Of a DNA stretch of 48,895 nt, positions 1-8,779 are shown piece after piece. The position numbers and the translations under genes were made by a program. The notes beneath the pieces were generated by a model. The model was given only the letters and a program-made list of their open reading frames with translations, was not told where the DNA came from and did not search any database. Position 1 is the stretch's first letter. Each line of letters begins with the position of its first letter. The stretch spans positions 1 through 48,895 of the forward strand of contig JABGYD010000006.1 in NCBI GenBank assembly GCA_018675425.1, given 5' to 3'. Source of the stretch: Kordiimonadaceae bacterium (GTDB lineage: Bacteria; Pseudomonadota; Alphaproteobacteria; Sphingomonadales; Emcibacteraceae).

Positions 1-22
1 ATCATGCAAATTGTAATATAAA

Positions 23-151
23 TTACAAAATTTCTTTTACCGCACGGTAGGCCATATCAATGGCGGATTTTGTATTTGATCCCGCGTTAGCATCACTATT
101 GGCGATCGCAATATTTCCAAATACCGCACGACCCTTAACCCGATGACAAAA
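23..151 (-). pseudogene. C-terminal remnant of an FAD/NAD(P)-dependent oxidoreductase
   Basis: The minus strand has a 42-codon open stretch ending in TAA. It reads like the C-terminus of a family of FAD/NAD(P)-binding oxidoreductases, with the segments GNIAIANSDANAGS and SAIDMAYRAV typical of their last 35 residues. The frame is closed upstream by a stop at 152-154, and the lysK stop codon lies only about 20 bases further, so there is no room for the rest of the protein. No start codon fits. I read it as the tail of a decayed or deleted gene, possibly left by a rearrangement next to lysK. Family assignment is from memory of the C-terminal motif and is moderate only. Confidence 0.45.
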
Positions 152-171
152 TTAGACTAAAGTCTAAGTTA

Positions 172-1767
172 CTATGTTTTCAGATTTTTATTGATTAAAA
201 GAATAAATTTCTCTTTTCCGTATAGGGCAATGAATGAACCCATTCTTGGCCCTTCTTTTTGACCAAAAAGAATTTCGTAAAGTGCCCCAAACCACTCGCG
301 AAGGTTCTCATACTCAAACTCTTTACCGACAGAGAATACGAGAGTTTGTAATTCACCAGCATCGATACCGTCATCAGATGCTGATACTGCGTCGCGAAGT
401 GAAAGAAGTGCTAAATTCTCTATATCTGTTGGTATACGATAGTTCTTATTGGGCTTAACAAAATTTTCGTAGTAAACAAGTGCATACCCGACCAGCTTAT
501 CAAGAACTGGAAACTGTTCCGGCGTTGCACCTTCAGAATAACTACTGATGAACCCCCAAAGAGTTTCTTTATCTACAGCATTGCTGGCACTTACTAGATT
601 AAGAAGTAGAGCAAAGCTTACTGGCACATTTTCTTTTGGTGGATGATCGCCGTGAATATGCCATATAGGGCTTGCATATTTTTTAGCCCCCTCAAGTACG
701 GAATACTTACTCAAATGGTTAAGGTATTCGTCCACAGTTTTTGGAATAATGTCGAAATGAAGCTTTTTTGCTTTACGGGGCGACTGATACATATATAGAG
801 ATAGGCTTTCCTGGGTCCCATATTTCAGCCATTCCTCCATTGAAATGCCATTTCCCTTTGACTTGGATATTTTTGAACCGTCTTCGTCTAAGAAAAGTTC
901 GTAACTTAGGCCTTCTGGTGGTGTATTTCTGAGAATGCGGGTAATGGCTGAAGAAAGTTTTACGCTCTCGCTTAAATCCTTGCCAGCCATTTCATAATCA
1001 ACACCAAGCCCGACCCAGCGCATGGCCCAATCGGCCTTCCATTGCATTTTGCAGTTTCCGCCAGTCACTAAAACAGTTACTGCGTCTTCAGTTTTTTCAT
1101 CACGGTACGTAATGGTTCCCGCCTCTAGATCTCGATCGATTATGGGGACTTGAAGGACTATCCCCGTACGTGGGCAAATCGGTAAAAACGGGCTATAAGT
1201 CTTCCGGCGCTCCTCACCAAGGGTTGGAAGTATTACATTCATGATGGCGTCGTATGCGCCGAGCATCTTAAGAAGTGTTTCATCCATTAACCCACTTTTG
1301 TAAACTTCGGTAGCACTTACAAATTCGTAATCAAATCCAAAACTATCGAGGAAACTGTTAAGGCGTGCATTATTATTATGAGCAAAGCTTTCGTGGGTGC
1401 CAAAGGGGTCCGGTACTTTGGTGAGGGGTCTACCTATGTGTTGTGCGAGCATTTCTTGGTTAGGGAGGTTGTTGGGCACCTTTCTAAAGCCATCCATATC
1501 ATCTGAAAAACAAACAATCTTAGTTTTTTTTCCAGTGAGAAGCTCAAACGCGTTGCGAACCATGGTTGTACGAGCGACTTCACCAAAGGTTCCAATATGT
1601 GGAAGCCCAGACGGGCCATAACCTGTTTCAAAGAGCACAAAATCTTTTGTATTACCGGATTTTTCAAGACGTTTGACTAGCTTTTCAGCTTCTAAAAAAG
1701 GCCACGCTTTGCTCTCGCGAGCAAATTCAATAATTTCCGGTGTCGCAGACATTGTATTCGCTTTCAT
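172..1767 (-). CDS. lysK: Lysyl-tRNA synthetase, class I
   Basis: Charges tRNA-Lys with lysine in the cytoplasm. This is the class I (archaeal-type) enzyme, used instead of class II LysS by most alphaproteobacteria. The class I signatures are visible: a HIGH-like HIGTFGE at residues 57-63 and a KMSKS-like KISKS at 299-303, both within the Rossmann catalytic domain; the C-terminal third is the helical anticodon-binding region. The length, 531 residues, is normal for the family. Two starts are possible, 1767 and 1752 (Met6); neither has a strong ribosome binding site, and many relatives begin near Met6. The gene is divergent from the DinG-like helicase, and a plausible promoter precedes it. Confidence 0.95.
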   Translation of the reverse strand: MKANTMSATPEIIEFARESKAWPFLEAEKLVKRLEKSGNTKDFVLFETGYGPSGLPHIGTFGEVARTTMVRNAFELLTGKKTKIVCFSDDMDGFRKVPNNLPNQEMLAQHIGRPLTKVPDPFGTHESFAHNNNARLNSFLDSFGFDYEFVSATEVYKSGLMDETLLKMLGAYDAIMNVILPTLGEERRKTYSPFLPICPRTGIVLQVPIIDRDLEAGTITYRDEKTEDAVTVLVTGGNCKMQWKADWAMRWVGLGVDYEMAGKDLSESVKLSSAITRILRNTPPEGLSYELFLDEDGSKISKSKGNGISMEEWLKYGTQESLSLYMYQSPRKAKKLHFDIIPKTVDEYLNHLSKYSVLEGAKKYASPIWHIHGDHPPKENVPVSFALLLNLVSASNAVDKETLWGFISSYSEGATPEQFPVLDKLVGYALVYYENFVKPNKNYRIPTDIENLALLSLRDAVSASDDGIDAGELQTLVFSVGKEFEYENLREWFGALYEILFGQKEGPRMGSFIALYGKEKFILLINKNLKT

Positions 1768-1811
1768 TAATTGTTGGCTTGATCATTCAAAAACCTCGCC
1801 CAATTCAAGGT

Positions 1812-1840
1812 TTCATAGGACTAAAATTGGATCAGGTCAA
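1812..1840 (-). promoter_or_regulatory. Candidate sigma70 promoter for lysK
   Basis: On the minus strand, TTGACC (1840-1835) is followed after 17 bases by TATGAA (1817-1812). The -35 box matches 5 of 6 consensus positions and the -10 box 4 of 6. It sits about 45 bases upstream of the lysK start. Confidence 0.4.
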
Positions 1841-1856
1841 TATCTGTCGCTACAAT
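1827..1856 (+). promoter_or_regulatory. Candidate promoter for the DinG-like helicase gene
   Basis: TTGGAT and TACAAT are separated by 18 bases, in the divergent gap and overlapping the candidate lysK promoter on the other strand. The -10 box is good (5 of 6) and the -35 box weak (3 of 6). The region is AT-rich, so chance matches are likely. Confidence 0.25.
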
Positions 1857-1932
1857 TTATCTATGAATTTAGCTTCCCCCCAGACGAATGGCTGCTTATA
1901 GTCCTTTTAATTATAATGAATGATTAGACCTC

Positions 1933-4674
1933 ATGACTAACCCGTCACCACAATTTTCAGACCCTATGGATACACTGTCAAGGCTTGCCGCGCTTGTTGT
2001 GGGCCCGCTCGGTGGCGTAATTGTGACCCCTGACGGTGAAGTGGAGATATATGAATTATCTGAACTTCGAAAAATTTTACATAACCATGATTTTTTGATA
2101 TGCAACCGTCCAATAGCAGAACGTCACCTGAAGACTAATATGTCCGGATGTTTTGACATACTCGAATTATTTGCCTTTATTCGCCCCGCAGAATTTTGTT
2201 TACCGCTACCCCTAGGGCTTTCAGTTGCACTTGATCTTCCGGGTACGGGCGACAATCAAGAAGATGAGGCGGCGGTACTTATCAAAAGTGCTCAAATTCT
2301 TATAAACGAACTATCTTCACCAGATTATAAATATCCAGAAGGAGTGCAGGCAACGGCTTACACTATGGGTGCTGCAGGGTGGAAATGGGGCCCTCTTATT
2401 CTTGGAGCCTTGAAAAGTGTTGCAAAAAAACAAAGTTATCAAGTTTGGGAACACCTTTCCGAATGGGAAGAGAAAGCACCCGGCCCCCCTCCGGGGCAGG
2501 CACGGGTTAGTGAGGAAGAAACTAAGCAGAGACTAAAAAAACTTCTTGGTAATGGAGCGGAAAATAGACAAGGTCAGATTGATTATTCTATTAAAGCGGC
2601 ACGCGCTTTTGAAATTCCAGAAAGTGAGGAAGAGCCTACTCTGGTATTATCAGAAGCTGGAACTGGTATTGGTAAAACACTTGGTTATATTGCACCCTCT
2701 AGTTTATGGGCAGAAAAAAACGGCGGAACTGTGTGGCTTTCTACCTATACCAAAAACCTGCAGAGACAACTCGATCAGGAACTTGATCGTCTGTATGTAA
2801 ATGAAAAGGAAAAAAAACAGAAGGTAGTAGTTCGCAAAGGGAGAGAAAATTATCTATGCCTTTTAAATTTACAGGAGATAGGTACGGCAGCGTCGCAACC
2901 TCAAGGAAAATTTTTGCTGGGGCTCGTAAGTAGGTGGGTTCGTTATAGTCGGGATGGCGATATGATTGGAGGAGATTTTCCTTCTTGGCTTGGAGAAACT
3001 TTTGGAGCGGGCCGACTATCACAACTTACTGACCGGCGCGGTGAATGTGTTTATTCCGCGTGTAGTCATTATAAAAAATGCTTTATTGAAAAGGCACAGC
3101 GTAAAGCAAAGTTTGCTACCCTGGTAATTGCTAACCATGCGTTGGTTATGGTGCAAAGTGCTACTAGGCAGGGAGAAGTGGATCTTCCAACTAGATATGT
3201 ATTTGATGAAGGGCATCATTTGTTCGATGCGGCAGACAACGTTTTTTCAGCCCATCTGACCGGCCAGGAAGGGCTAGAACTGAGACGCTGGATCCGTGGT
3301 GCTGAAATCAAAGGTCGACGTGGTAAAGGTCTTAAAGGGCGACTTGATGATTTAATTATAGACGAAGAGGAAGCAGGAAAATTTCTCCATAAAACCTATG
3401 CTGCCGCCGCATGCCTTCCTGCTGACGGCTGGCATGGGCGGCTCATAGACGGTGGCCCATTTGGACCAATGGAAACCTTTTTGTCGTTGATTAGAGAGCA
3501 AATATTTACAAGGACTAACGCTAATGAGGGGTATCATTCTGTTGAATGTTACACGAGCGAGCCTAGTGAGGCACTTATAGTAGCTGCTAAATTATTGAAA
3601 ACTGCCTTAGATGAATTGAATAAACCCCTAAAGAAACTATCGATGCTTCTTCTTAAAAAACTTGATCAGGAGGCGGACGAACTTGACAGCGCTACCCGAA
3701 ATAGGCTCGATTCTGTATCCAGAAGCATCACGCGCCGAGGTGAAACTATTTCAGACGGCTGGATCCCTATGCTTGAGGGTTTTATGAATGGTGTTATCAC
3801 AGATAAAAAATTTGTTGACTGGTTTGAGCTTAGTCGTGCGGGTGGCAATGAGCGAGACATAGGTATGTATCGCCACTGGATTGACCCCACTCTTCCATTT
3901 GCCAACGTAGTCCTGAAACCTGCCCATGGCGCCATGATTACTTCCGCAACACTGCGCGACAGAATATCTGAAAATCAAAATCCAGATATAGAATGGAACA
4001 GTGCTGAAATCAGAACAGGGGCAGCACACTTTATAACACCCCCCGCCCGTTACAGCCTTAATTCACCATTTGATTACGCAAAGCAAGCCCGGATTTTTAT
4101 TGTGGGGGACCTTAATATTCGTTCACTAGACCATTTAGCGGCAGCATATCGAGAACTATTTTTGGCATCAAATGGAAGTGCTCTTGGTCTATTTACAGCT
4201 ATTGGCAGATTAAAAGAAGTATACAAACGCTTGCTCAAACCCCTCGAGGAGGCACAATTACCTATTTTTGCTCAGCACGTTGACCCCATAAACGTAGCAA
4301 CGCTAGTGGATATATTTAGAACCGTTGAGCACAGCTGCCTCCTTGGGACAGATGCAGTCAGGGATGGAGTAGATGTGCCAGGAAACTCACTTCGTCTCTG
4401 CGTATTTGATAAGGTTCCGTGGCCTCGACCAACCATATTGCATAAAGCCAGGCGGGAGCATTTTGGCAAAAAATCATATGATGATCTGATTACTAGGTTG
4501 CGCATGAAGCAAGCCTTCGGCCGTCTGATCCGCAAACAGAGTGATAAGGGCGTGTTTGTGATGCTTGATGGGGCCACACCCACTCGATTATTGAGTTGTT
4601 TTCCAGAAGATGTCATCGTTGAAAGAATTGGGCTTGCAGACGCCATTAAAAAAACAAAGGACTTTCTTGGGTAA
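1933..4674 (+). CDS. DinG/XPD-family ATP-dependent DNA helicase with Fe-S cluster
   Basis: Superfamily 2 helicase, probably 5'-3', acting in DNA repair or on damaged replication forks. Walker A EAGTGIGKT lies at residues 241-249, the DEGH Walker B box at 425-428 and the motif VI segment QAFGRLIR at 860-867. Four cysteines between motifs Ia and II (one in YLC, then C-x4-C-x5-C in CVYSACSHYKKC) are the expected [4Fe-4S] ligands of DinG/XPD helicases. The roughly 230-residue N-terminal extension is usual for the alphaproteobacterial branch of about 900-950 residues; I cannot assign a fold to it. The 913-residue frame looks intact. The branch is not orthologous in detail to E. coli DinG, so no symbol is given. 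No clear ribosome binding site precedes the ATG. Confidence 0.9.
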   Translation: MTNPSPQFSDPMDTLSRLAALVVGPLGGVIVTPDGEVEIYELSELRKILHNHDFLICNRPIAERHLKTNMSGCFDILELFAFIRPAEFCLPLPLGLSVALDLPGTGDNQEDEAAVLIKSAQILINELSSPDYKYPEGVQATAYTMGAAGWKWGPLILGALKSVAKKQSYQVWEHLSEWEEKAPGPPPGQARVSEEETKQRLKKLLGNGAENRQGQIDYSIKAARAFEIPESEEEPTLVLSEAGTGIGKTLGYIAPSSLWAEKNGGTVWLSTYTKNLQRQLDQELDRLYVNEKEKKQKVVVRKGRENYLCLLNLQEIGTAASQPQGKFLLGLVSRWVRYSRDGDMIGGDFPSWLGETFGAGRLSQLTDRRGECVYSACSHYKKCFIEKAQRKAKFATLVIANHALVMVQSATRQGEVDLPTRYVFDEGHHLFDAADNVFSAHLTGQEGLELRRWIRGAEIKGRRGKGLKGRLDDLIIDEEEAGKFLHKTYAAAACLPADGWHGRLIDGGPFGPMETFLSLIREQIFTRTNANEGYHSVECYTSEPSEALIVAAKLLKTALDELNKPLKKLSMLLLKKLDQEADELDSATRNRLDSVSRSITRRGETISDGWIPMLEGFMNGVITDKKFVDWFELSRAGGNERDIGMYRHWIDPTLPFANVVLKPAHGAMITSATLRDRISENQNPDIEWNSAEIRTGAAHFITPPARYSLNSPFDYAKQARIFIVGDLNIRSLDHLAAAYRELFLASNGSALGLFTAIGRLKEVYKRLLKPLEEAQLPIFAQHVDPINVATLVDIFRTVEHSCLLGTDAVRDGVDVPGNSLRLCVFDKVPWPRPTILHKARREHFGKKSYDDLITRLRMKQAFGRLIRKQSDKGVFVMLDGATPTRLLSCFPEDVIVERIGLADAIKKTKDFLG

Positions 4675-4769
4675 TTCTAGATTAATTATTTCATATATAT
4701 TTGATCTTTAGGTAAAACAAAAAAAATGTACTCAAAAATTATTTTGTGCCATGTGTGAATTTTTATCAC

Positions 4770-4798
4770 TTGCATGTTATTTTATGCTAATTTCTAAT
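4770..4798 (+). promoter_or_regulatory. Candidate promoter of the formaldehyde/formate operon
   Basis: TTGCAT and TCTAAT (5 of 6 to TATAAT) are separated by 17 bases, about 80 bases upstream of the preferred frmA start. The leader that follows is very AT-rich and I see no convincing operator in it. Confidence 0.3.
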
Positions 4799-4880
4799 AT
4801 GATTTTTGATAAAGCTAATTGATACCTATAAGATCATTAAATATCTTATATTACCAAAAGTAAAATTGAAGGAAGTAAGA

Positions 4881-5984
4881 ATGGAAACAAAAGCAGCAGT
4901 TGCATTTAAAGCTGGCGCTCCGCTCAGTATAGAAACAGTAACTCTTGAAGGTCCACGGGCCGGTGAGGTTATGGTCGAACTGAAGGCTACTGGTATTTGT
5001 CACACTGACGCCTTTACTTTATCGGGTGACGACCCTGAGGGCGATTTTCCGGCCATACTTGGTCATGAGGGTGCCGGTATTGTTGTGGAGATTGGTGAGG
5101 GGGTTACCTCGGTTGAGGTTGGCGACCATGTTATTCCGCTTTATACGCCTGAATGTCGTGAGTGTGATTACTGTCTTCATCCAAAAACAAACTTATGTCA
5201 GAAAATTCGCGAAACACAGGGTGCGGGACTTATGCCAGACGGAACCAGTCGGTTTAAATTAGACGGTGAGCCCATCCTTCATTATATGGGCTGTTCTACT
5301 TTTTCAAACCATACCGTGCTGCCGGAAATTGCTGTGGCAAAGGTCCGTAAAGACGCAGACTTTGAAAAAATATGCTATATAGGCTGCGGAGTAACCACAG
5401 GTGTTGGTGCGGTGGCATTTGATGCAAAAGTTGAACCTGGATCGAACGTTGTAGTCTTTGGTCTGGGTGGAATTGGCCTTAACGTTATTCAAGGTGCTCG
5501 CATGGTTGGTGCCAATAAGATCATTGGTGTTGATATTAACCCAGCAAGAATTGAAATAGCTAAAAAATTTGGTATGACCAATTTTCTCAATCCAAAAGAC
5601 TGTGATATTATGGAGGCCATTATGGATCTAACCAAAGGTGGAGCAGACTATAGTTTTGAATGTATTGGTAATATAAATACAATGCGTCAGGCCCTCGAAT
5701 GTTGCCATAAGGGTTGGGGTGAGAGTATTATTATTGGGGTTGCAGGTGCCGGACAGGAAATTTCAACGAGACCATTTCAGCTAGTAACAGGGCGTGTTTG
5801 GCGCGGGTCTGCATTTGGGGGAGCGCGCGGCCGAACCGACGTTCCTAAAATTGTAGATTGGTATATGGATGGTAAAATCAATATTGATGACCTGATCACC
5901 CATACTATGCCACTTGATGAGATTAATAATGCTTTTGATTTAATGCACGAAGGTAAATCAATTCGTAGTGTGGTGGTTTATTAG
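4881..5984 (+). CDS. frmA: S-(hydroxymethyl)glutathione dehydrogenase / class III alcohol dehydrogenase
   Basis: NAD-dependent oxidation of S-hydroxymethylglutathione, the spontaneous or enzymatic formaldehyde-glutathione adduct, to S-formylglutathione. Catalytic zinc ligands are seen at Cys40 (GICHTD) and His62 (GHEGAG); the structural zinc lobe has Cys92, 95, 98 and 106 (ECRECDYC then C); the NAD-binding glycine motif is GLGGIG. I start at 4881 rather than at the upstream in-frame ATG at 4806: AGGAAG lies just before 4881, the 367-residue product matches the family length, and the extra 25 residues are lysine/isoleucine-rich and unlike the family N-terminus. First gene of a C1 operon; fghA follows after 2 bases. 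Regulation is not visible. Confidence 0.96.
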   Translation: METKAAVAFKAGAPLSIETVTLEGPRAGEVMVELKATGICHTDAFTLSGDDPEGDFPAILGHEGAGIVVEIGEGVTSVEVGDHVIPLYTPECRECDYCLHPKTNLCQKIRETQGAGLMPDGTSRFKLDGEPILHYMGCSTFSNHTVLPEIAVAKVRKDADFEKICYIGCGVTTGVGAVAFDAKVEPGSNVVVFGLGGIGLNVIQGARMVGANKIIGVDINPARIEIAKKFGMTNFLNPKDCDIMEAIMDLTKGGADYSFECIGNINTMRQALECCHKGWGESIIIGVAGAGQEISTRPFQLVTGRVWRGSAFGGARGRTDVPKIVDWYMDGKINIDDLITHTMPLDEINNAFDLMHEGKSIRSVVVY

Positions 5985-5986
5985 AT

Positions 5987-6826
5987 ATGAAACTTAAATC
6001 AAGTCATAGCTGTCATGGGGGCATAGTGAGTTACTATAGCCATGCTGCAAATAGTACTAAGTGCGATATGAATTTTAGTGTATTTTTACCCGAACAAGCC
6101 CGGTATGGCAATTGTCCTGCGCTTTATTATCTGGCGGGATTAACCTGCACTGAAGATACTTTTACTACTAAATCCGGTGCTTACCGTTTAGCAGCAGAGC
6201 TTGGATTGATAATGATTGCACCGGACACATCTCCGCGCGGAGACCATGTTCCTGATGAGGAAGGGTGGGATTTTGCAAAGGGTGCGGGCTTCTATGTAGA
6301 TGCTACAGAAGAGCCTTGGAATGAAAACTATAATATGTACAGTTATATTACCGAAGAGCTATACGAGCTAATACTAAACAAATTTCCACTTGATAATAAC
6401 CGAATTGGAATTTTTGGTCATTCTATGGGTGGGCATGGAGCGTTAACTATTTATTTAAAAAATAAAGATAAGTTTCAGTCTGTTTCGGCCTTTGCGCCGA
6501 TTGTCAGCCCTCTTAATTGTCCTTGGGGCCATAAAGCGCTTAGTAATTACCTTGGTGAAGACCGTGCCACCTGGGCTAAGTATGATGCTTGCGCCCTTAT
6601 TTCCGCTGGGGGTAATGTAACGTCCTCACAGCCAATTCTAATTGATCAGGGTATTAATGACCCGTTCCTGGAAAGCCAACTTATGCCGGAACGTTTTGAA
6701 AGCGCCTGTGAAGACGTTGGCCAGAAATTAATTCTTCGGCGGCATGAGGGTTATGATCATGGGTATTTTTTCATCTCAAGTTTTATTGAAGATCACCTTA
6801 AACATCATGTAAAAATATTGGATTAA
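5987..6826 (+). CDS. fghA: S-formylglutathione hydrolase
   Basis: Hydrolyses S-formylglutathione to formate and glutathione, the second step of glutathione-dependent formaldehyde detoxification (frmB/fghA, esterase D family). An alpha/beta-hydrolase with the nucleophile Ser146 in GHSMGGHG; the acid lies in the ILIDQGINDPFL segment (about 217-228) and the general-base His258 in the GYDHGYFF segment. At 279 residues it has the usual length. It starts 2 bases after frmA and is followed 3 bases later by fdsG, so all three are surely co-transcribed, linking formaldehyde oxidation directly to formate dehydrogenase. Confidence 0.95.
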   Translation: MKLKSSHSCHGGIVSYYSHAANSTKCDMNFSVFLPEQARYGNCPALYYLAGLTCTEDTFTTKSGAYRLAAELGLIMIAPDTSPRGDHVPDEEGWDFAKGAGFYVDATEEPWNENYNMYSYITEELYELILNKFPLDNNRIGIFGHSMGGHGALTIYLKNKDKFQSVSAFAPIVSPLNCPWGHKALSNYLGEDRATWAKYDACALISAGGNVTSSQPILIDQGINDPFLESQLMPERFESACEDVGQKLILRRHEGYDHGYFFISSFIEDHLKHHVKILD

Positions 6827-6829
6827 ATT

Positions 6830-7282
6830 ATGGATGATTTCTTGCAAGCCACAAATATAGTTCATAGGTTTAAAAAGATGCCTGGCGGCTTGCTCGAATG
6901 TTTACACGCAATACAAGATTTTTATGGCTACGTTCCCAAGGAAACTATTAATATTATGGCAAACGGTTTCAATATATCTCGTGCTGAAGTCCATGGCGTA
7001 ATAAGTTACTATCATGATTTCAAGACGTTACCACTAGGCAGGAATGTCGTTCGAGTTTGTCAGGCTGAGGCTTGTCAATCGATGGGTAGCCGAGAACTTA
7101 CAAGCCGTATAGTTGATCTTCTCGAGTTGGATCTAGGGGAAACAAACGAAGAGTACACCCTTGATGCAGCCTATTGTTTTGGAAACTGTGCTTTATCACC
7201 TAATGTAGAGATTAATGGAAAGCTTCACCCCCGTGTAAGTCCTGATAAGTTTGAAAAGCTAATAAAGGCAGGGGCCTTATAA
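6830..7282 (+). CDS. fdsG: NAD-dependent formate dehydrogenase, gamma subunit
   Basis: NuoE-like [2Fe-2S] subunit of the soluble molybdenum or tungsten formate dehydrogenase; it passes electrons within the diaphorase module with FdsB. Ligands follow the thioredoxin-like ferredoxin pattern: Cys77 and Cys82 (C-x4-C in CQAEAC), Cys116 and Cys120 (C-x3-C in CFGNC). At 150 residues it is slightly short for FdsG, but helical N-terminal and ferredoxin parts are both present. Its stop codon overlaps the fdsB ATG by one base (TAATG), a typical translational-coupling arrangement. Confidence 0.93.
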   Translation: MDDFLQATNIVHRFKKMPGGLLECLHAIQDFYGYVPKETINIMANGFNISRAEVHGVISYYHDFKTLPLGRNVVRVCQAEACQSMGSRELTSRIVDLLELDLGETNEEYTLDAAYCFGNCALSPNVEINGKLHPRVSPDKFEKLIKAGAL

Positions 7283-8775
7283 TGATAAATGTATACGTAC
7301 CAAGAGATACAGCCTCTATTTCTATGGGTGCAGACGATGTGGCTGCTTGTATTTCGGCGCTTTCGACGGAAATTAATGTCATTCGGAACGGCACTTGGGG
7401 CATGACCTACCTGGAGCCTTTGGTAGAAGTAGAAACAAATAATGGACGCGTAGCGTATGGTCCGGTTAGCGTAGCGGATGTCAGCTCGTTATACGCCGCG
7501 GGCTTTTTGAATGGCGGTGATCACCTTCTTTTTCAGGGACTGACGTCCGAAATTGATTACCTCAAAAAACAAGAGCGTCTGACTTTTGCTAGATGTGGTC
7601 TCATCGACCCTCTATCTATAAATGATTACAAGGAAAATGATGGATTTAAGGGGCTAGAAAAAGCACTTAAATTATCATCTAAAGAAATAGTTGATGAGAT
7701 CATAACGTCAGGCTTGCGCGGCCGTGGTGGCGCCGCCTTTCCTACGGGCATTAAGTGGAACACGGTTATGGAGGCAGAAGCGGAGCAAAAATATATTTGT
7801 TGTAATGCCGATGAAGGGGATAGCGGTACTTTTTCAGATAGGATCCTAATGGAAAGTGATCCCTTTTGTTTAATAGAGGGTATGACTATCGCCGGGTTAG
7901 CGGTTGGGGCTACTATGGGATACATCTATCTGCGCAGCGAATATCCGCTATGTAAATCTATTTTAAAAAAAGCGATAGCAATTGCAAATATTAATAATTA
8001 TTTAGGCAAGAATATATGCGGAAGTGGCAAGTATTTTGATATTGAGGTACGACTTGGTGCAGGATCCTATGTATGCGGGGAAGAAACTGCAATGCTCGAA
8101 AGCCTCGAGGGAAAGCGTGGTATGGTCCGTGCTAAGCCGCCGCTACCCGCCCATATAGGACTATTTGGAAAGCCAACAGTTATTAACAATGTGCTATCAC
8201 TAGCCAGTGTGCCCATTATCCTTGATAAAGGCGGTGACCATTATGCAAATTACGGAATTGGTCGTTCTCGTGGAACAATAGCCTTCCAGATAACCGGCAA
8301 CATCAAGCGTGGTGGATTAGTAGAAAAAGCATTTGGTGTTAACCTTGGTACCTTGGTAAATGATTTTGGGGGTGGTACCTGGTCTGGAAAAGAATTAAAG
8401 GCAATACAAGTAGGGGGTCCTCTAGGGGCATATCTCTCTCGAGACGATTTGGAATTATTGTTAGATTATGAAGCTTTCTCTGAAGTAGGGGCCGTACTTG
8501 GTCATGGAGGTATAGTCATCTTCGATGAAACGGCAAACATGAAGGATCAAGCAAAATTTGCTTTTGATTTCTGTGCTATTGAAAGCTGTGGAAAGTGTAC
8601 ACCCTGCCGTATTGGCTCTACACGGGGCACGGAACTTATAGAAAATCAAGATTATGAATTATTAGAAGAGCTTTGTGACCTTATGGATACATCATCGTTA
8701 TGTGCCATGGGTGGTATGACGCCAATACCGGTGAAAAGTGCGCTAAATAAATGGCCAGACGACTTTAAGGATTAA
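7282..8775 (+). CDS. fdsB: NAD-dependent formate dehydrogenase, beta subunit (NADH/FMN)
   Basis: NuoF-like flavoprotein that carries FMN and reduces NAD+ with electrons from the formate-oxidising alpha subunit. The N-terminal ~120 residues form the extra domain typical of FdsB; the FMN/NADH region begins at GLRGRGGAAFPTG (from residue 144), with the CNADEGDSGTFSDR and GAGSYVCGEETA segments following. Four [4Fe-4S] ligands are Cys436, 439, 442 (ESCGKCTPC) and Cys474 (SLCAMGG). Length, 497 residues, is close to known FdsB proteins. Four bases separate it from fdsA. Confidence 0.95.
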   Translation: MINVYVPRDTASISMGADDVAACISALSTEINVIRNGTWGMTYLEPLVEVETNNGRVAYGPVSVADVSSLYAAGFLNGGDHLLFQGLTSEIDYLKKQERLTFARCGLIDPLSINDYKENDGFKGLEKALKLSSKEIVDEIITSGLRGRGGAAFPTGIKWNTVMEAEAEQKYICCNADEGDSGTFSDRILMESDPFCLIEGMTIAGLAVGATMGYIYLRSEYPLCKSILKKAIAIANINNYLGKNICGSGKYFDIEVRLGAGSYVCGEETAMLESLEGKRGMVRAKPPLPAHIGLFGKPTVINNVLSLASVPIILDKGGDHYANYGIGRSRGTIAFQITGNIKRGGLVEKAFGVNLGTLVNDFGGGTWSGKELKAIQVGGPLGAYLSRDDLELLLDYEAFSEVGAVLGHGGIVIFDETANMKDQAKFAFDFCAIESCGKCTPCRIGSTRGTELIENQDYELLEELCDLMDTSSLCAMGGMTPIPVKSALNKWPDDFKD

Positions 8776-8779
8776 TGAA

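Noticed and set aside
152-167. Perfect 7-bp inverted repeat with a 2-base loop just after lysK
   Set aside because: The loop is too short for a normal hairpin, there is no U-tract, and an AT-rich palindrome of this size is expected by chance.
4806-4880. 25-residue upstream extension of frmA
   Set aside because: It has no ribosome binding site and no family similarity; AGGAAG directly before 4881 supports the shorter protein.
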